From an uncultured Collinsella sp. (GTDB taxonomy: Bacteria; Actinomycetota; Coriobacteriia; Coriobacteriales; Coriobacteriaceae): a DNA stretch of 54,764 nt. Positions 1-8,861 of the stretch are shown piece after piece. The notes beneath the pieces are model-generated. The model saw only the letters and a list, made by a program, of their open reading frames with translations, was not told where the DNA came from and did not search any database. The position numbers and the translations under genes are program-made. Where the stretch lies: positions 1 through 54,764 of the forward strand of contig CAAFEX010000071.1 in the NCBI GenBank assembly GCA_900762015.1, given 5' to 3'. Every line of letters begins with the position of its first letter. The first letter of the stretch is position 1.

Positions 1-287
1 GGGGCGGCCACTACCGCTGGCCGGAGTGGATCGGGATCTGCGAGGAGAACGGCCTGGTCAGGAGCATGTCCGCGAAGGGCTGCAGCCCGGACAACTCGGC
101 CTGCGAGGGCTTCTTCGGGCGCCTCAAGAACGAGTTCTTCCACTACAGGGACTGGGAGGGCGTGACGGCCGAGGAGTTCATGGGAAGGCTCGAGGCCTAC
201 CTCGTGTACTATCGTGAGGAGCGGATCAAGAAGTCCCTCGGGTGGCTGAGCCCGATGGAGTACCGCAGGAAGCTTGGATACGCCTAG
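1..287 (+). pseudogene. IS3-family transposase, C-terminal end (cut by window edge)
   Basis: The reading frame is open from base 3 and stops at 287; it has no start in the window. It encodes the last part of an IS3/IS150-type integrase-core (DDE) transposase. The motif CEGFFGRLKNE carries the final catalytic glutamate of the D,D(35)E triad, and the tail with YYREERIKKSLGWLSPMEYR is typical of OrfB proteins. Whether the element is intact cannot be judged because its left part lies outside. The base composition is similar to the neighbours. The right inverted repeat could not be identified without the left end. Confidence 0.85.
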
Positions 288-319
288 GCGCGGTCCAAGA
301 AATCGTCCGCACCCCCAAG

Positions 320-348
320 CCTCCAAATAGGAACTATTCCACCGCAAC
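320..348. repeat. GCGGTGAAATAG-family repeat, half copy (1 of 4)
   Basis: On the minus strand this reads GTTGCGGTGGAATAGTTCCT followed by ATTTGGAGG, matching one arm of the fuller copies near 22731, 39771 and 48348. It lies between the convergent transposase fragment and selB. Short flanks CCTCC and GGAGG could pair around it. The second long arm is missing. Confidence 0.6.
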
Positions 349-374
349 TGAGGAGGCGGGAGCGAGTGACCGGC

Positions 375-2342
375 CTAGCGCAGGGAGCGCAGGCCGCCGG
401 CGTCCTTGTCGAGCACCGTGAAGCGCACGGCATCCAGGTGCTCCAAGATGCTGATGGCACGTTTGCGCGACACACTCAGAGCCTCACGCAGCACGCTCGT
501 GGTGGCAGCGCCGCCGGCTGCCTCAATGGCGGCGGCGACGAGCTCACGCGCATGGGCCTCGGCGGCGGCAGACAGGGCAACGTCACGCTCGATCTTCACG
601 ATGGAACGGTTGAGCGAAAGCTCGCGCAGGGCGCGCGTCATGGTGTCGCGATCGAGCTGCAACTGCTCGCCCACTTCGGGCAACGTCGGTGCATCGAGGC
701 CGGCTTCGTCCAGCAAGGCAACGATACGTTCGCAGGCCTCTCGCACCACACGCGCCGCGGCGGCAGCGGAGTGCGGGTCGAACACCTCGGCCCCCTCGGC
801 AGCGCATACGCCACGCGCGCAGCCCTCGGCAATCAGAGCCGCGGCAACGCCTTCATCAGCGGCAGGCCACGCAGCATGGGCAACGGCGCCGGGTGTAAAG
901 CCCGTCTCCTTGGGAGACGCCGCATGCATGGCTGACAGGGTCGCCGCCAGTGCATCCATCGCGGCGTCGAGCACCGCGGCATCCGCCAAGTGGTCCGCAT
1001 CACCCACGGAAAGCTTGCGAACGGAGCCCTGCGCCACCAACCCGCGCAGTGCGGCATCGACCTCGCCGACACCAAGATCCAAAGCCTCGGCAACATCAAC
1101 CGCCGTAACCGGCAGCATCTGCAGTGCCAGCCAAGCGCCCACACCATCCGCAATATCGCCGGACTCGAGCGCCGCATACAGCGTACGCTCCCCTTCGGCA
1201 AGCTCGCGCGAGCGACGGCAGCGCGAAAGCAGCACGCGCCCGCCGCCAATAAGCATCACGGGCGAATAGGACAGCACCACGGCATGGTCCCCGGCACGTA
1301 GCGGCAGCGGCTCCTCCACGCGCACCTGAACGGTACGGGTCTCACCCACCGCCATGGGGGCCTCGCCCTCCAAAAGCATGATGCGGCCGACGACTTCGGC
1401 CGTGCCGGCCATCACATGCACGCGCGCGCCCGACTCGAGCACGCGCGGCTTGGTGCCCTCGCGGCCCAGGTAGGTGAACGTCATCATAAAGCGCAACGTC
1501 TGGCCAAAGCGGTCCGCCACGCCGAGCATCTCACCGCGATCGAGCGCGGCGACACCATCGCCCACCAAGTTGAGCGCCACACGCTGACCGGGCAACGCCC
1601 GCGGTGTATCGCCATGTACCTGAATCCCGCGCACGCGACAGACCGTACGCGACGGCAGCGCGACAAGCTCATCCCCCACCGCAACGGGCGCATCGTGCAA
1701 CGTTCCCGTCACCACGGTACCGGCGCCCTTGATCGTAAAGCAGCGGTCGATAGACAGACGCGGTGCGGCATCGGTGAGCTCGGCACGGGCACGGCAGGCA
1801 CCCCAGCAAGCGGCAACCTGCTCGTCGAGCGCAGCCAGCAGGTCATCGATTCCCGCACCGGTCTTGGACGACACAGGCACGATCGGCGCGTCCGCAAACA
1901 CGGTACCCGATAAAAAGTCATCGACATCGAGCTCGGCAAGCTCGGTCATCTCGGCGTCGGCCAAGTCGCACATCGTCAGCGCGACCACCATGTGTGTGAC
2001 GCCCAGCAGCTCCAGCACATGCACGTGCTCGCGGGTCTGCGGCATCACGCCCTCGACGGCCGAAACCACCAGCACGGCAACGTCGATGCCCGTGGCACCC
2101 TGCACCATGGCGCGCAAGTAATGGGCATGCCCCGGCACATCGACCAGGCCGACGATTTTGCCACTCGGCAACGCCAGCTCGCCAAAGCCCAGCTCCACGG
2201 TCATACCGCGACGGCGCTCAACCTCCAGACGGTCGGGATTCTTGCCGGTCAACGCCTCGATCAGTGCCGACTTACCGTGGTCGACGTGGCCCGCCGTTCC
2301 AACGATAACAGGGCATTCCACCAACGCTTCGACCCCACTCAT
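375..2342 (-). CDS. selB: Selenocysteine-specific translation elongation factor SelB
   Basis: SelB is a GTPase that carries selenocysteinyl-tRNA(Sec) to the ribosome at UGA codons marked by a SECIS hairpin. The 655-residue protein starts with an EF-Tu-like G domain (P-loop GHVDHGKS at residues 18-25, DVPGH at 68-72), followed by EF-Tu-like barrel domains and a C-terminal winged-helix region that binds the SECIS RNA. An upstream in-frame start at 2366 exists, but 2342 is preferred because its ATG overlaps the selA stop as ATGA and has AAGGCGG seven bases upstream. It is co-transcribed with selA, and its client fdhF lies in the same window. Length is close to the usual 610-650 residues. Confidence 0.95.
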   Translation of the reverse strand: MSGVEALVECPVIVGTAGHVDHGKSALIEALTGKNPDRLEVERRRGMTVELGFGELALPSGKIVGLVDVPGHAHYLRAMVQGATGIDVAVLVVSAVEGVMPQTREHVHVLELLGVTHMVVALTMCDLADAEMTELAELDVDDFLSGTVFADAPIVPVSSKTGAGIDDLLAALDEQVAACWGACRARAELTDAAPRLSIDRCFTIKGAGTVVTGTLHDAPVAVGDELVALPSRTVCRVRGIQVHGDTPRALPGQRVALNLVGDGVAALDRGEMLGVADRFGQTLRFMMTFTYLGREGTKPRVLESGARVHVMAGTAEVVGRIMLLEGEAPMAVGETRTVQVRVEEPLPLRAGDHAVVLSYSPVMLIGGGRVLLSRCRRSRELAEGERTLYAALESGDIADGVGAWLALQMLPVTAVDVAEALDLGVGEVDAALRGLVAQGSVRKLSVGDADHLADAAVLDAAMDALAATLSAMHAASPKETGFTPGAVAHAAWPAADEGVAAALIAEGCARGVCAAEGAEVFDPHSAAAAARVVREACERIVALLDEAGLDAPTLPEVGEQLQLDRDTMTRALRELSLNRSIVKIERDVALSAAAEAHARELVAAAIEAAGGAATTSVLREALSVSRKRAISILEHLDAVRFTVLDKDAGGLRSLR

Positions 2343-3796
2343 CGGCGCGCCGCCTTGGCAACGCACGCGGAAAGCGTCGACGCCGCCGTCTCGATATCGC
2401 GGTCGCCCACGAGCGTGCGGACGTCAAACAGAATGCGATCGTGCGAGGTGCGCGTGACGACCGGCGTGTCGAAATCTTGGACGAGCGAGCGCTTGAGTGC
2501 GTCAACGGACAGGCGCTCGTCAACAAGACGCACGGCAACGCACATCGTGGGCAGCTCCACGGTAGGCAGCGAGCCGCCACCGGGGGTCGACGATTCCTCG
2601 ACGATCTCCACCTGAACGGCACACGGGCAGCCAGCCTTATCGAGGCCGGTGACCATACGATCACGCAGCTTACGGGCACGTCGCTCCAAATGAGCCTGCG
2701 GCAGCGTAAGCATGCTGAGCACCGGAATATCGCGATGGGCAACATCGGCGCCATCCATGTAGATACGCAGTGTGGCCTCGAGCGCCGACAGAGCCAGTTT
2801 GCCCGGACGCAGAGCGCGCATGAGCGGATGTGCGCCGCAAGCCTGGACCAGATCGCGACGGCCCATGATAATGCCCGCCTGTGCGGCACCGAGCAGTTTA
2901 TCACCCGAGCACGACACGATATCGAGCCCCGCCGAAACCGAAGCCGGCGTGGTTTCTTCGCCTCCGCGCACCAGGATGTCATCGGGCAGGAGCGCGCCCG
3001 ACCCCTGGTCCTCGTAGAACAGCAGTCCATGCTTGTGAGCAAGCGCCGCAAGCTCCCGAGAACCTACTTCCTCGTGGAAACCCTCGATACGATAGTTGGA
3101 AGGATGGACCTTGAGGATCATGGCCGTATCGGGCGTGATGGCGCGCTCGTAGTCGCTCAAATGCGTGCGGTTGGTGGCCCCGACCTCGACGAGCTTGGCA
3201 CCCGAGGCCGCCATGACGTCGGGAATACGGAAGCTGCCACCGATCTCGACGAGCTCGCCACGGCTGACGATGACCTCCTTGCCCGCGGCATGGGTTGCCA
3301 ACACCAGTAGCACGGCCGCCGCGTTGTTGTTGACGACCAACGCGTCCTCGGCACCGGTAAGCGAGCGGATGAGCTGCGCGGCATGCTCTTTGCGCGACCC
3401 GCGCGAGCAGGTGTCCACGCTGTACTCGAGCGTGCTGTAGCCGCGCGCGACCTCGGCCACGGCCTTGGCGGCCGACTCCGCGAGCGGGGCTCGACCCAGG
3501 TTGGTATGGATAACCACACCCGTAGCGTTTACGGCGGGACGCAAGCTCGGCAGCGCGGAGCGATGCGCACGCCACTCGATGGCCGAGGCCAGCTCGCGCT
3601 TGGAACGCGGGGCGGCACCGGCACGAATCGCAGCGCGCTCCTCGTCGAGCTCGGCCGTGACGGCGGCATGCACCACCGCGTCGCAGGTCTCCCCCGCCGC
3701 CTTCACTACCGGCCACTCGGCAAGCAGCTCGTTGACGGATGGAATGGCGCGCAGGCGGGCGCGCACCTCATCGGACATGTTCTGGCTATCGCTCAT
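2339..3796 (-). CDS. selA: L-seryl-tRNA(Sec) selenium transferase SelA
   Basis: SelA is a PLP enzyme that converts seryl-tRNA(Sec) to selenocysteinyl-tRNA(Sec) using selenophosphate. The 485-residue protein has the family N-terminal domain, the NATGVVIHTNLGRAPL segment, and the PLP-lysine motif SCSGDKLLGAAQAG. The start at 3796 has GAAAGG upstream. It forms an ATGA-overlap operon with selB and lies 76 bases downstream of a molybdopterin oxidoreductase on the same strand. Selenophosphate would come from selD at 26605-27654. The tRNA gene selC was not found in this window. Confidence 0.96.
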   Translation of the reverse strand: MSDSQNMSDEVRARLRAIPSVNELLAEWPVVKAAGETCDAVVHAAVTAELDEERAAIRAGAAPRSKRELASAIEWRAHRSALPSLRPAVNATGVVIHTNLGRAPLAESAAKAVAEVARGYSTLEYSVDTCSRGSRKEHAAQLIRSLTGAEDALVVNNNAAAVLLVLATHAAGKEVIVSRGELVEIGGSFRIPDVMAASGAKLVEVGATNRTHLSDYERAITPDTAMILKVHPSNYRIEGFHEEVGSRELAALAHKHGLLFYEDQGSGALLPDDILVRGGEETTPASVSAGLDIVSCSGDKLLGAAQAGIIMGRRDLVQACGAHPLMRALRPGKLALSALEATLRIYMDGADVAHRDIPVLSMLTLPQAHLERRARKLRDRMVTGLDKAGCPCAVQVEIVEESSTPGGGSLPTVELPTMCVAVRLVDERLSVDALKRSLVQDFDTPVVTRTSHDRILFDVRTLVGDRDIETAASTLSACVAKAARR

Positions 3797-3872
3797 GTGC
3801 GGCCTTTCAAAACCAAAGGTGAATCAATCATTCGAACGTCAAACTATCAGCCAATTCGATCGGCTGAGTCAA
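3797..3872 (-). promoter_or_regulatory. Gap between Mo-oxidoreductase and selA: small hairpin and weak promoter-like sequence
   Basis: On the minus strand a 6-bp stem TCAGCC/GGCTGA (loop about 8 bases) lies in this gap. A TTGACT hexamer 17 bases from TGATAG also falls here, giving a weak promoter candidate for selAB. The hairpin is followed by only a poor T tract, so read-through from the upstream gene is likely. Both assignments are tentative. Confidence 0.25.
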
Positions 3873-5990
3873 TCAATCGCTATTATCCTCGCGCGCCGCG
3901 ATCTTTTCCACGCGAACGGCGTTTTCCTGGGTGAGCGCGGCGCCCGTCAACGGGTCCCAACGCAACGGCGTATGGTCGAGCGGGCCCACGCCTAAGGCTT
4001 GAGCGCCACCGGCATCGGAGCCAAACGAACGCCCACCGGGGGCGGCCGACGTAAAGATGCACGCCGGATGCAGATAGGGCGTCGTCTCCACGCGCACGCG
4101 ATCGCGGCCCATATCGCTCACGAGCTCGACGATCTCGCCGTCGGCGATGCCCATGTGCGCAGCAGCATCGGCATTCATCTGCACAGCATCCAGATCCGAG
4201 CCCGCCTCGGCGGCACCTTGGGCCGCAAGCCTTCGCGAGGTGTGCGACTCAAAGGGGCGGTTGCCGCTAATGAGGCGAAACATCCCTGGGCCAGGCTCCA
4301 CCATGGGAGCAATCCAGTTGGGTACACGACCCAGGCCGGCTCGTTCCCATACGTCGCTTGCCAGCGCAATTTTGCCGCCGGCAAGCGGAATCACCGGCTC
4401 ACCCGTGCGCGTCGGCAGCGCCATGCCCGTATCGGCCCAGCCGCGCTCCTTGAGCTCGTTCAGATCGATCCCAAAAGGCGCCACCTGGGCAGCCGCCAGA
4501 TCGTCAGACGTAAACCGAAAGCACTCGCCCGCGCCACAGGCCTGCGCCAGACCGGCAAAGATCTCCCGACCGGGACGCGTGTCGTTATGCAACACGGGCA
4601 GCACGGCGTTGCGGTAGAACATGCGCGCATCGTTGGCGCCCGTCACCGTTCCCGCGCCACGGTCGGCCTCCAAATACGTCACGTCGGGCAGCACGAAATC
4701 AGAAGCACGCGCCGTCTCGGACCAGCGAATATCAATCGTAACGAGCAAGTCGAGCTGCCGCAAAATACCCAACCAAGCCTGCGCATTGCCATAGCCCGCA
4801 CCGGGGTTACTGGCATAGACGATGAGTCCACGCAAATCGCCGGCAAGAATCGACTGACCGATGGTCGTACACAGGCCGCGCACCGGATCGACCAGTGGAT
4901 AGCGTTCGGACCCCAACTTGGGCTCACATGGCATCGACGGCGTCGCGAAACGCGCAGGGTCCAAATCGCCCAAGGCAAGCGGCGTGGGCGGGTTGAGGGC
5001 ACCGCCCGCGTGTCCGATGCAGCCCAGCAGCACATCGACCAAGCAGATAGCGCGCGCGGTCTGCGTACTGTTGGCATACGCGATGCCGATACCGCCATGA
5101 AAGCCGGCGTCCACCACGGCAGCAGGCGCCGCGGCAGCCAAATCACGCGCAGTCGCACGGATATCGTCCGCCGGCACGTCGCACATCGACTCAGCCCACT
5201 CGGGCGTCCAAGCAGCGGCCGCCTGCGCCAGCTCGTCAAAGCCTGTGGTGTAGCGGGCAACGAACTCGTGATCGTACAGGTCCTCGGCAATAAGCACATG
5301 CGCAATGCCCAGCAGCAAGGCCAGGTCGCATCCGGGACGTACGCGCAGCCAGCGGTCGGCAAGCGCAGCTGAGCCGCTGCGCCGGGGGTCCACGACGATG
5401 ATTTTCGCCCCGCGCCGGCGCGCATCGTTGAGCGCATCAACGGCCCCCATCGTCGACGAATCGACAATGGAACGCCCCAAATACATGATGCAATCGGTGT
5501 GCGCCAGATCGGAGGCGGGGCTGTAGCCCAGGCTGTGCTCCCAACCGGTGAGACGGCTTACCTCGCAGGCGCCGTCGGCACCGTACACGTTGGGCGAGCC
5601 TAGCGCGTGCATAAAGCGATACGCCCAGTAACGGTCGAACGAGGGCACGCCGAGTGTCAGGCCCAGCGCACGCGGACCATGCCCGTCAACAATCTCCCCG
5701 AGGTGCGCTGCGATCTGCGCGAACGCCTCGTCCCAGGTAATCGCATCGAACCCCGAGCCATCAGCTCGGCGGCGCATGGGATGCAAAATCCGGTCTCGCT
5801 CGTCAAACGGCATGGACAGGCGATGCCGTCCGCGGGCGCACAGGGCACGCGCCGCGCACGGATGCCCCGGCACCGGCAACTCAGCCACCACACGCCCATC
5901 CTCAACATGGGCTGCAAAGGCGCAATCGGCATAGCATCCCCCGCATGTGGTCACCACGGCGCGACTGTCACGCTTCACAGCAGATGCCAT
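3873..5990 (-). CDS. Molybdopterin-dependent oxidoreductase, Cys-type CISM/DMSO-reductase family
   Basis: The 705-residue protein is a bis-MGD molybdenum (or tungsten) enzyme. Cys16, Cys19, Cys23 and Cys51 form the N-terminal 4Fe-4S site. Cys142, in GADGACEVSR, sits where formate dehydrogenases have Sec/Cys and thiosulfate or polysulfide reductases have Cys. The C-terminal part is a molybdopterin-dinucleotide-binding domain. The start at 5990 is chosen over the 22-codon longer form because AAAGGGG lies upstream. There is no Tat signal, and no iron-sulfur or membrane-anchor partner is adjacent, so substrate and location are unknown. It could be a soluble formate dehydrogenase or a sulfur-compound reductase. 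Its place directly upstream of selAB is notable. Confidence 0.8.
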   Translation of the reverse strand: MASAVKRDSRAVVTTCGGCYADCAFAAHVEDGRVVAELPVPGHPCAARALCARGRHRLSMPFDERDRILHPMRRRADGSGFDAITWDEAFAQIAAHLGEIVDGHGPRALGLTLGVPSFDRYWAYRFMHALGSPNVYGADGACEVSRLTGWEHSLGYSPASDLAHTDCIMYLGRSIVDSSTMGAVDALNDARRRGAKIIVVDPRRSGSAALADRWLRVRPGCDLALLLGIAHVLIAEDLYDHEFVARYTTGFDELAQAAAAWTPEWAESMCDVPADDIRATARDLAAAAPAAVVDAGFHGGIGIAYANSTQTARAICLVDVLLGCIGHAGGALNPPTPLALGDLDPARFATPSMPCEPKLGSERYPLVDPVRGLCTTIGQSILAGDLRGLIVYASNPGAGYGNAQAWLGILRQLDLLVTIDIRWSETARASDFVLPDVTYLEADRGAGTVTGANDARMFYRNAVLPVLHNDTRPGREIFAGLAQACGAGECFRFTSDDLAAAQVAPFGIDLNELKERGWADTGMALPTRTGEPVIPLAGGKIALASDVWERAGLGRVPNWIAPMVEPGPGMFRLISGNRPFESHTSRRLAAQGAAEAGSDLDAVQMNADAAAHMGIADGEIVELVSDMGRDRVRVETTPYLHPACIFTSAAPGGRSFGSDAGGAQALGVGPLDHTPLRWDPLTGAALTQENAVRVEKIAAREDNSD

Positions 5991-6054
5991 CTCGATTACC
6001 CCTTTCACAAGCCAAGCACAACAGGCCAACAGCCCAGCAACGGGCCCCAGACCC

Positions 6055-6090
6055 AAAAAGCCTCCCGCACGGCAACGCCCCGCGGGAGGC
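6055..6090 (-). terminator. Intrinsic terminator after focA
   Basis: Arms GCCTCCCGC (6060-6068) and GCGGGAGGC (6082-6090) are perfect complements. On the minus strand the hairpin is followed by TTTTT. It closes the formate hydrogenlyase-focA transcription unit and separates it from the oxidoreductase-selAB unit. Confidence 0.85.
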
Positions 6091-6112
6091 CCAACGTCAA
6101 ACAGACGGTACC

Positions 6113-6952
6113 TTACGCCTCGGACTTCTTGGCGTAGACAAACCAGTAGCCGAGCGCGATCAGAACCGCACCGCCCACAATGTTGCCCAGCGTGGCAGCG
6201 GACAGGTTAAACGCAATGCCCGCGGCGTTGAGCGCATCGGCACCGGCAACCTTGGCACCATAGCCGCACGCGTGCATCACGGCACCCATGGGCAAAAAGT
6301 ACATGTTGGCAACGCAGTGCTCAAAACCGCAGGCCACAAAGGCAGCGATCGGCAGCAAAATACCCACGACCTTATCGACCACGGTCTTGCCGGCGGTGCC
6401 GATCCACACGGCAAGGCACACAAAGATGTTGCACAGGATGCCACGGAAGAAGATCGTCACCCAGTCGATCGTCACCTTGCCGGCGGCGACGCTCACCATG
6501 GAATTGGCGACCGCCTCGCCGTTGAGCTTGTAAATGCCGGCCATGTACACCAAAAAGACGATGAACAGGGCACCGGCAAAGTTACCGACCCATACGACGA
6601 CCCAAGCCTTGAGCATCTGAGCCAGGGTGATCTTTTTGCTCTTGAGCGCGCAGACCATAAGCGAGTTGCCGGTGAACAGCTCGGCGCCGCACACCAGCAC
6701 GAGCACCAAGCCCAGGCAAAAGCACAGGCCGCCCACGACGCGCTGGGCGCCCCAGCCCAGCGTGCTATCGCTCAAGAACACGGTAAAGAACAGGCCGCCG
6801 AAGGCAATGAACGCGCCGGCGAACATTGCCAACAGAAAGGCCTTAGCGACCGGCAGGTTGGCCTTGGTCACGCCGGCGGCCTCGGTCTTGGCCTCGATCG
6901 CGGCGGGCGCCAGGCAATCGGGAGCGGGATACTCCACCTTGGAATCTGCCAT
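6113..6952 (-). CDS. focA: Formate/nitrite family channel (FocA-like)
   Basis: This is a 279-residue, six-helix membrane protein of the FNT family, which moves formate across the membrane. Segments such as GNSLMVCALKSKK and GFEHCVANMYFLP are typical of the family. The start at 6952 (MADSKVEYP) is preferred over 6985 because of an AGGAAAG element upstream; the longer form lacks one. It is the last gene of the formate hydrogenlyase cluster, immediately after hycI, so its substrate is very likely formate exported to or imported for the FdhF reaction. Nitrite is less likely given the absence of nitrite genes nearby. Confidence 0.9.
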   Translation of the reverse strand: MADSKVEYPAPDCLAPAAIEAKTEAAGVTKANLPVAKAFLLAMFAGAFIAFGGLFFTVFLSDSTLGWGAQRVVGGLCFCLGLVLVLVCGAELFTGNSLMVCALKSKKITLAQMLKAWVVVWVGNFAGALFIVFLVYMAGIYKLNGEAVANSMVSVAAGKVTIDWVTIFFRGILCNIFVCLAVWIGTAGKTVVDKVVGILLPIAAFVACGFEHCVANMYFLPMGAVMHACGYGAKVAGADALNAAGIAFNLSAATLGNIVGGAVLIALGYWFVYAKKSEA

Positions 6953-6991
6953 GTCAATCACTTCTTTCCTAATCAGCAGGGACAAGCGCTC

Positions 6992-7495
6992 CTATTGCTC
7001 TTGCCCCAAGCGGACAAAATGGGAAAAGTCGTTGGCGGCCACGGCGTCGTACACGGCGTCGACGGCCTCAAAGACCTCCGGGGACATGGGGTTATAGAAC
7101 TCCGTATCGCCCGGCTGAATCCCTACGAAGACGATATCTTCGCACGATTGCTCAATCTCTTCGATCAGAATCGACAAGGGAAGCGAATGCGTGGTGAACA
7201 TCGACTTGCGCGCGACGTCGGTCTTATCGAGCAGGCGGATGGCACCGACGGGCAGCGCCATGTCGGCGGCATCGACCAACACCAGGCGCGGCGGACGCTC
7301 GCGCTTGACCTCGATGATGTCATCCTCGGGCGTCTGACCGCCATCGATGGTGTACCAGCCGGCAAGCGGAGCGTCCTCCATCTTTTTGGAGAGCACGGGG
7401 CCGGCGGCATCGTCGGCACGCAGCACGCTTCCCGCCGTGAGCACGATACCCGCAAACGGGGCGCCGTTCACACGACCATCCACAACGCGACCCAT
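6992..7495 (-). CDS. hycI: Hydrogenase 3/4 maturation endopeptidase HycI
   Basis: HycI cleaves the C-terminal tail of the [NiFe] hydrogenase large subunit after nickel insertion. The 167-residue protein keeps the family elements SVLRADDAAGPVL, IDGGQTPED, LVDAADM and FVGIQPGD, including the acidic residues used to sense nickel. Its ATG overlaps the hycH stop codon by one base (TAATG), with GGAAGG upstream. The substrate is expected to be HycE in the same cluster. Length is close to the 156 residues of the E. coli protein. Confidence 0.92.
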   Translation of the reverse strand: MGRVVDGRVNGAPFAGIVLTAGSVLRADDAAGPVLSKKMEDAPLAGWYTIDGGQTPEDDIIEVKRERPPRLVLVDAADMALPVGAIRLLDKTDVARKSMFTTHSLPLSILIEEIEQSCEDIVFVGIQPGDTEFYNPMSPEVFEAVDAVYDAVAANDFSHFVRLGQEQ

Positions 7496-8076
7496 TATTG
7501 CAACCTTCCCGTCAGATACACGCCCGACACATCGCGCACGCGCTCAACCAGATCGCGAAACTTCATTAAGAACGCGACCTGCTGGGCATGCAGGCCAAAG
7601 TCGTCATCGAACACCGAGATGCCGGCCTTGGCCGAACCGCGAAAACCGCGCTCGTCGAGCAGCGTGTCGCAGGCCTCGAGCAGCGACGGCACCGCCGCCT
7701 TGTCGAGCTGGCACTCGCCAAAGGAGCGGATGGCCTCGAACTTGGTCTTGGCCTCCCCCTCCGGCAGCGCGTCGACGAGCGAATAGAACACGTTCACCGG
7801 CACCGACAGGCGCGGCTCAAAGCAGTCGAGCACGCCGGTGTGGTGGCCCACGGCGAGCGTGTAGTACAGCACGTCGCAGGCCTCCTGGGGAACGTCTTCC
7901 TCGGTCTCCACAAACTTACGCGTGAGCTCGTAGAAGACCACCTGGTCGGGCGCGTGGCCCAGGCAGGGGTCGGCGACGCCCTCGGCGGCCTCGTCGCTTG
8001 CGCGCGAGGCATCGCCAAAAGAGCCGCCGAGCATGCCGGGGCCCGCAAAGTAACCAGAGCGGTCCGTGAGCTTCAT
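7495..8076 (-). CDS. hycH: Formate hydrogenlyase maturation protein HycH
   Basis: HycH is a small cytoplasmic factor needed for maturation of the formate hydrogenlyase large subunit; its exact chemistry is not settled. The 193-residue product contains the family segments VVFYELTRKFV and VLYYTLAVGHHTGVLDCFE. It begins directly after the hycG stop (TAGATG) with GGAGG upstream and overlaps hycI by one base, showing tight translational coupling. No membrane segments or metal motifs are evident. Confidence 0.9.
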   Translation of the reverse strand: MKLTDRSGYFAGPGMLGGSFGDASRASDEAAEGVADPCLGHAPDQVVFYELTRKFVETEEDVPQEACDVLYYTLAVGHHTGVLDCFEPRLSVPVNVFYSLVDALPEGEAKTKFEAIRSFGECQLDKAAVPSLLEACDTLLDERGFRGSAKAGISVFDDDFGLHAQQVAFLMKFRDLVERVRDVSGVYLTGRLQ

Positions 8077-8859
8077 CTAGCGGCCTCCGGCCAGCACCAG
8101 ATCCTGCAGCGCCGAGTACACCTCGACGCGGCGCGGATCATCCTGCTTGTCGATGAGCAGCGCCATGGCACCGCGAATATCGCCCTTGGGCGCGCCCTCG
8201 AGCGTATCCATAAACTCGTTGGCCAGGTCGCGGCCGTAACGATAGCCACTCATGGCGCGAGCTTCGCGCTCGATGGCAACGCGCAGCTTGTACGGCACGC
8301 CGGGGTGCAGAATATCGGCCTGCTCGCCGGCGGCCTCCACCGTGGTCTCGGCATGGAGCTTTTGGTCCAGCAGGCCAAGTGCCATGGCGAAGCCGTAGAT
8401 GGTCTGCGCGGGGCTGGGCGGGCAGCCGGGGATGTAGACATCGACCGGCAGAATCTTGTCCGTGCCGCCCCAGACGCAGTAGTTGTCGTAGAAGATGCCG
8501 CCGGTGCAGCCACACGCGCCATAGGACACCACGATCTTGGGATCGGGTGCGGCCTCAAAGGCGCGCAAGGCCGGCATGCGCATGGCACGCGTCACGGCGC
8601 CGGTGTACAGCAGCACATCGGCGTGACGGGGCGAAGGTACGACCTTGATGCCAAAGCGCTCGACGTCAAAGACGGGCGTGATGGAACCGAAGATCTCGAT
8701 CTCGCAGCCGTTGCAGCCGCCGCAGTCGACACGGTAGACGTACACCGAGCGCTTGATCTTCTTAAGAAGGGTCGCCTTGGCCTTCTCGATGCTCTCGTCG
8801 AGCTCGATCTTGGTCGGGCGGTACTGAAGCCGCTCGGGCAAAAGCGTGGGTTCGGCCAT
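8077..8859 (-). CDS. hycG: Formate hydrogenlyase small subunit HycG/HyfI (NuoB-like)
   Basis: This 260-residue protein is the NuoB/PSST-like small subunit of a group 4 [NiFe] hydrogenase. It holds the proximal 4Fe-4S cluster next to the NiFe site. The motifs DCGGCNGCEIE, GACGCTGG and PGCPPSP supply the cluster cysteines. It is longer at the C terminus than NuoB because of an extra helical tail. The start has AAGGAGG upstream and lies two bases after the hycF stop. It works with HycE and HycF as the cytoplasmic hydrogenase module. Confidence 0.94.
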   Translation of the reverse strand: MAEPTLLPERLQYRPTKIELDESIEKAKATLLKKIKRSVYVYRVDCGGCNGCEIEIFGSITPVFDVERFGIKVVPSPRHADVLLYTGAVTRAMRMPALRAFEAAPDPKIVVSYGACGCTGGIFYDNYCVWGGTDKILPVDVYIPGCPPSPAQTIYGFAMALGLLDQKLHAETTVEAAGEQADILHPGVPYKLRVAIEREARAMSGYRYGRDLANEFMDTLEGAPKGDIRGAMALLIDKQDDPRRVEVYSALQDLVLAGGR

Positions 8860-8861
8860 GG

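Noticed and set aside
366..1301. Long plus-strand frames (for example 366-935 and 406-1269) opposite selB
   Set aside because: They lie antisense to a clear selB with its GTPase motifs. High-GC third-position bias creates such shadow frames, and none shows a domain or ribosome site.
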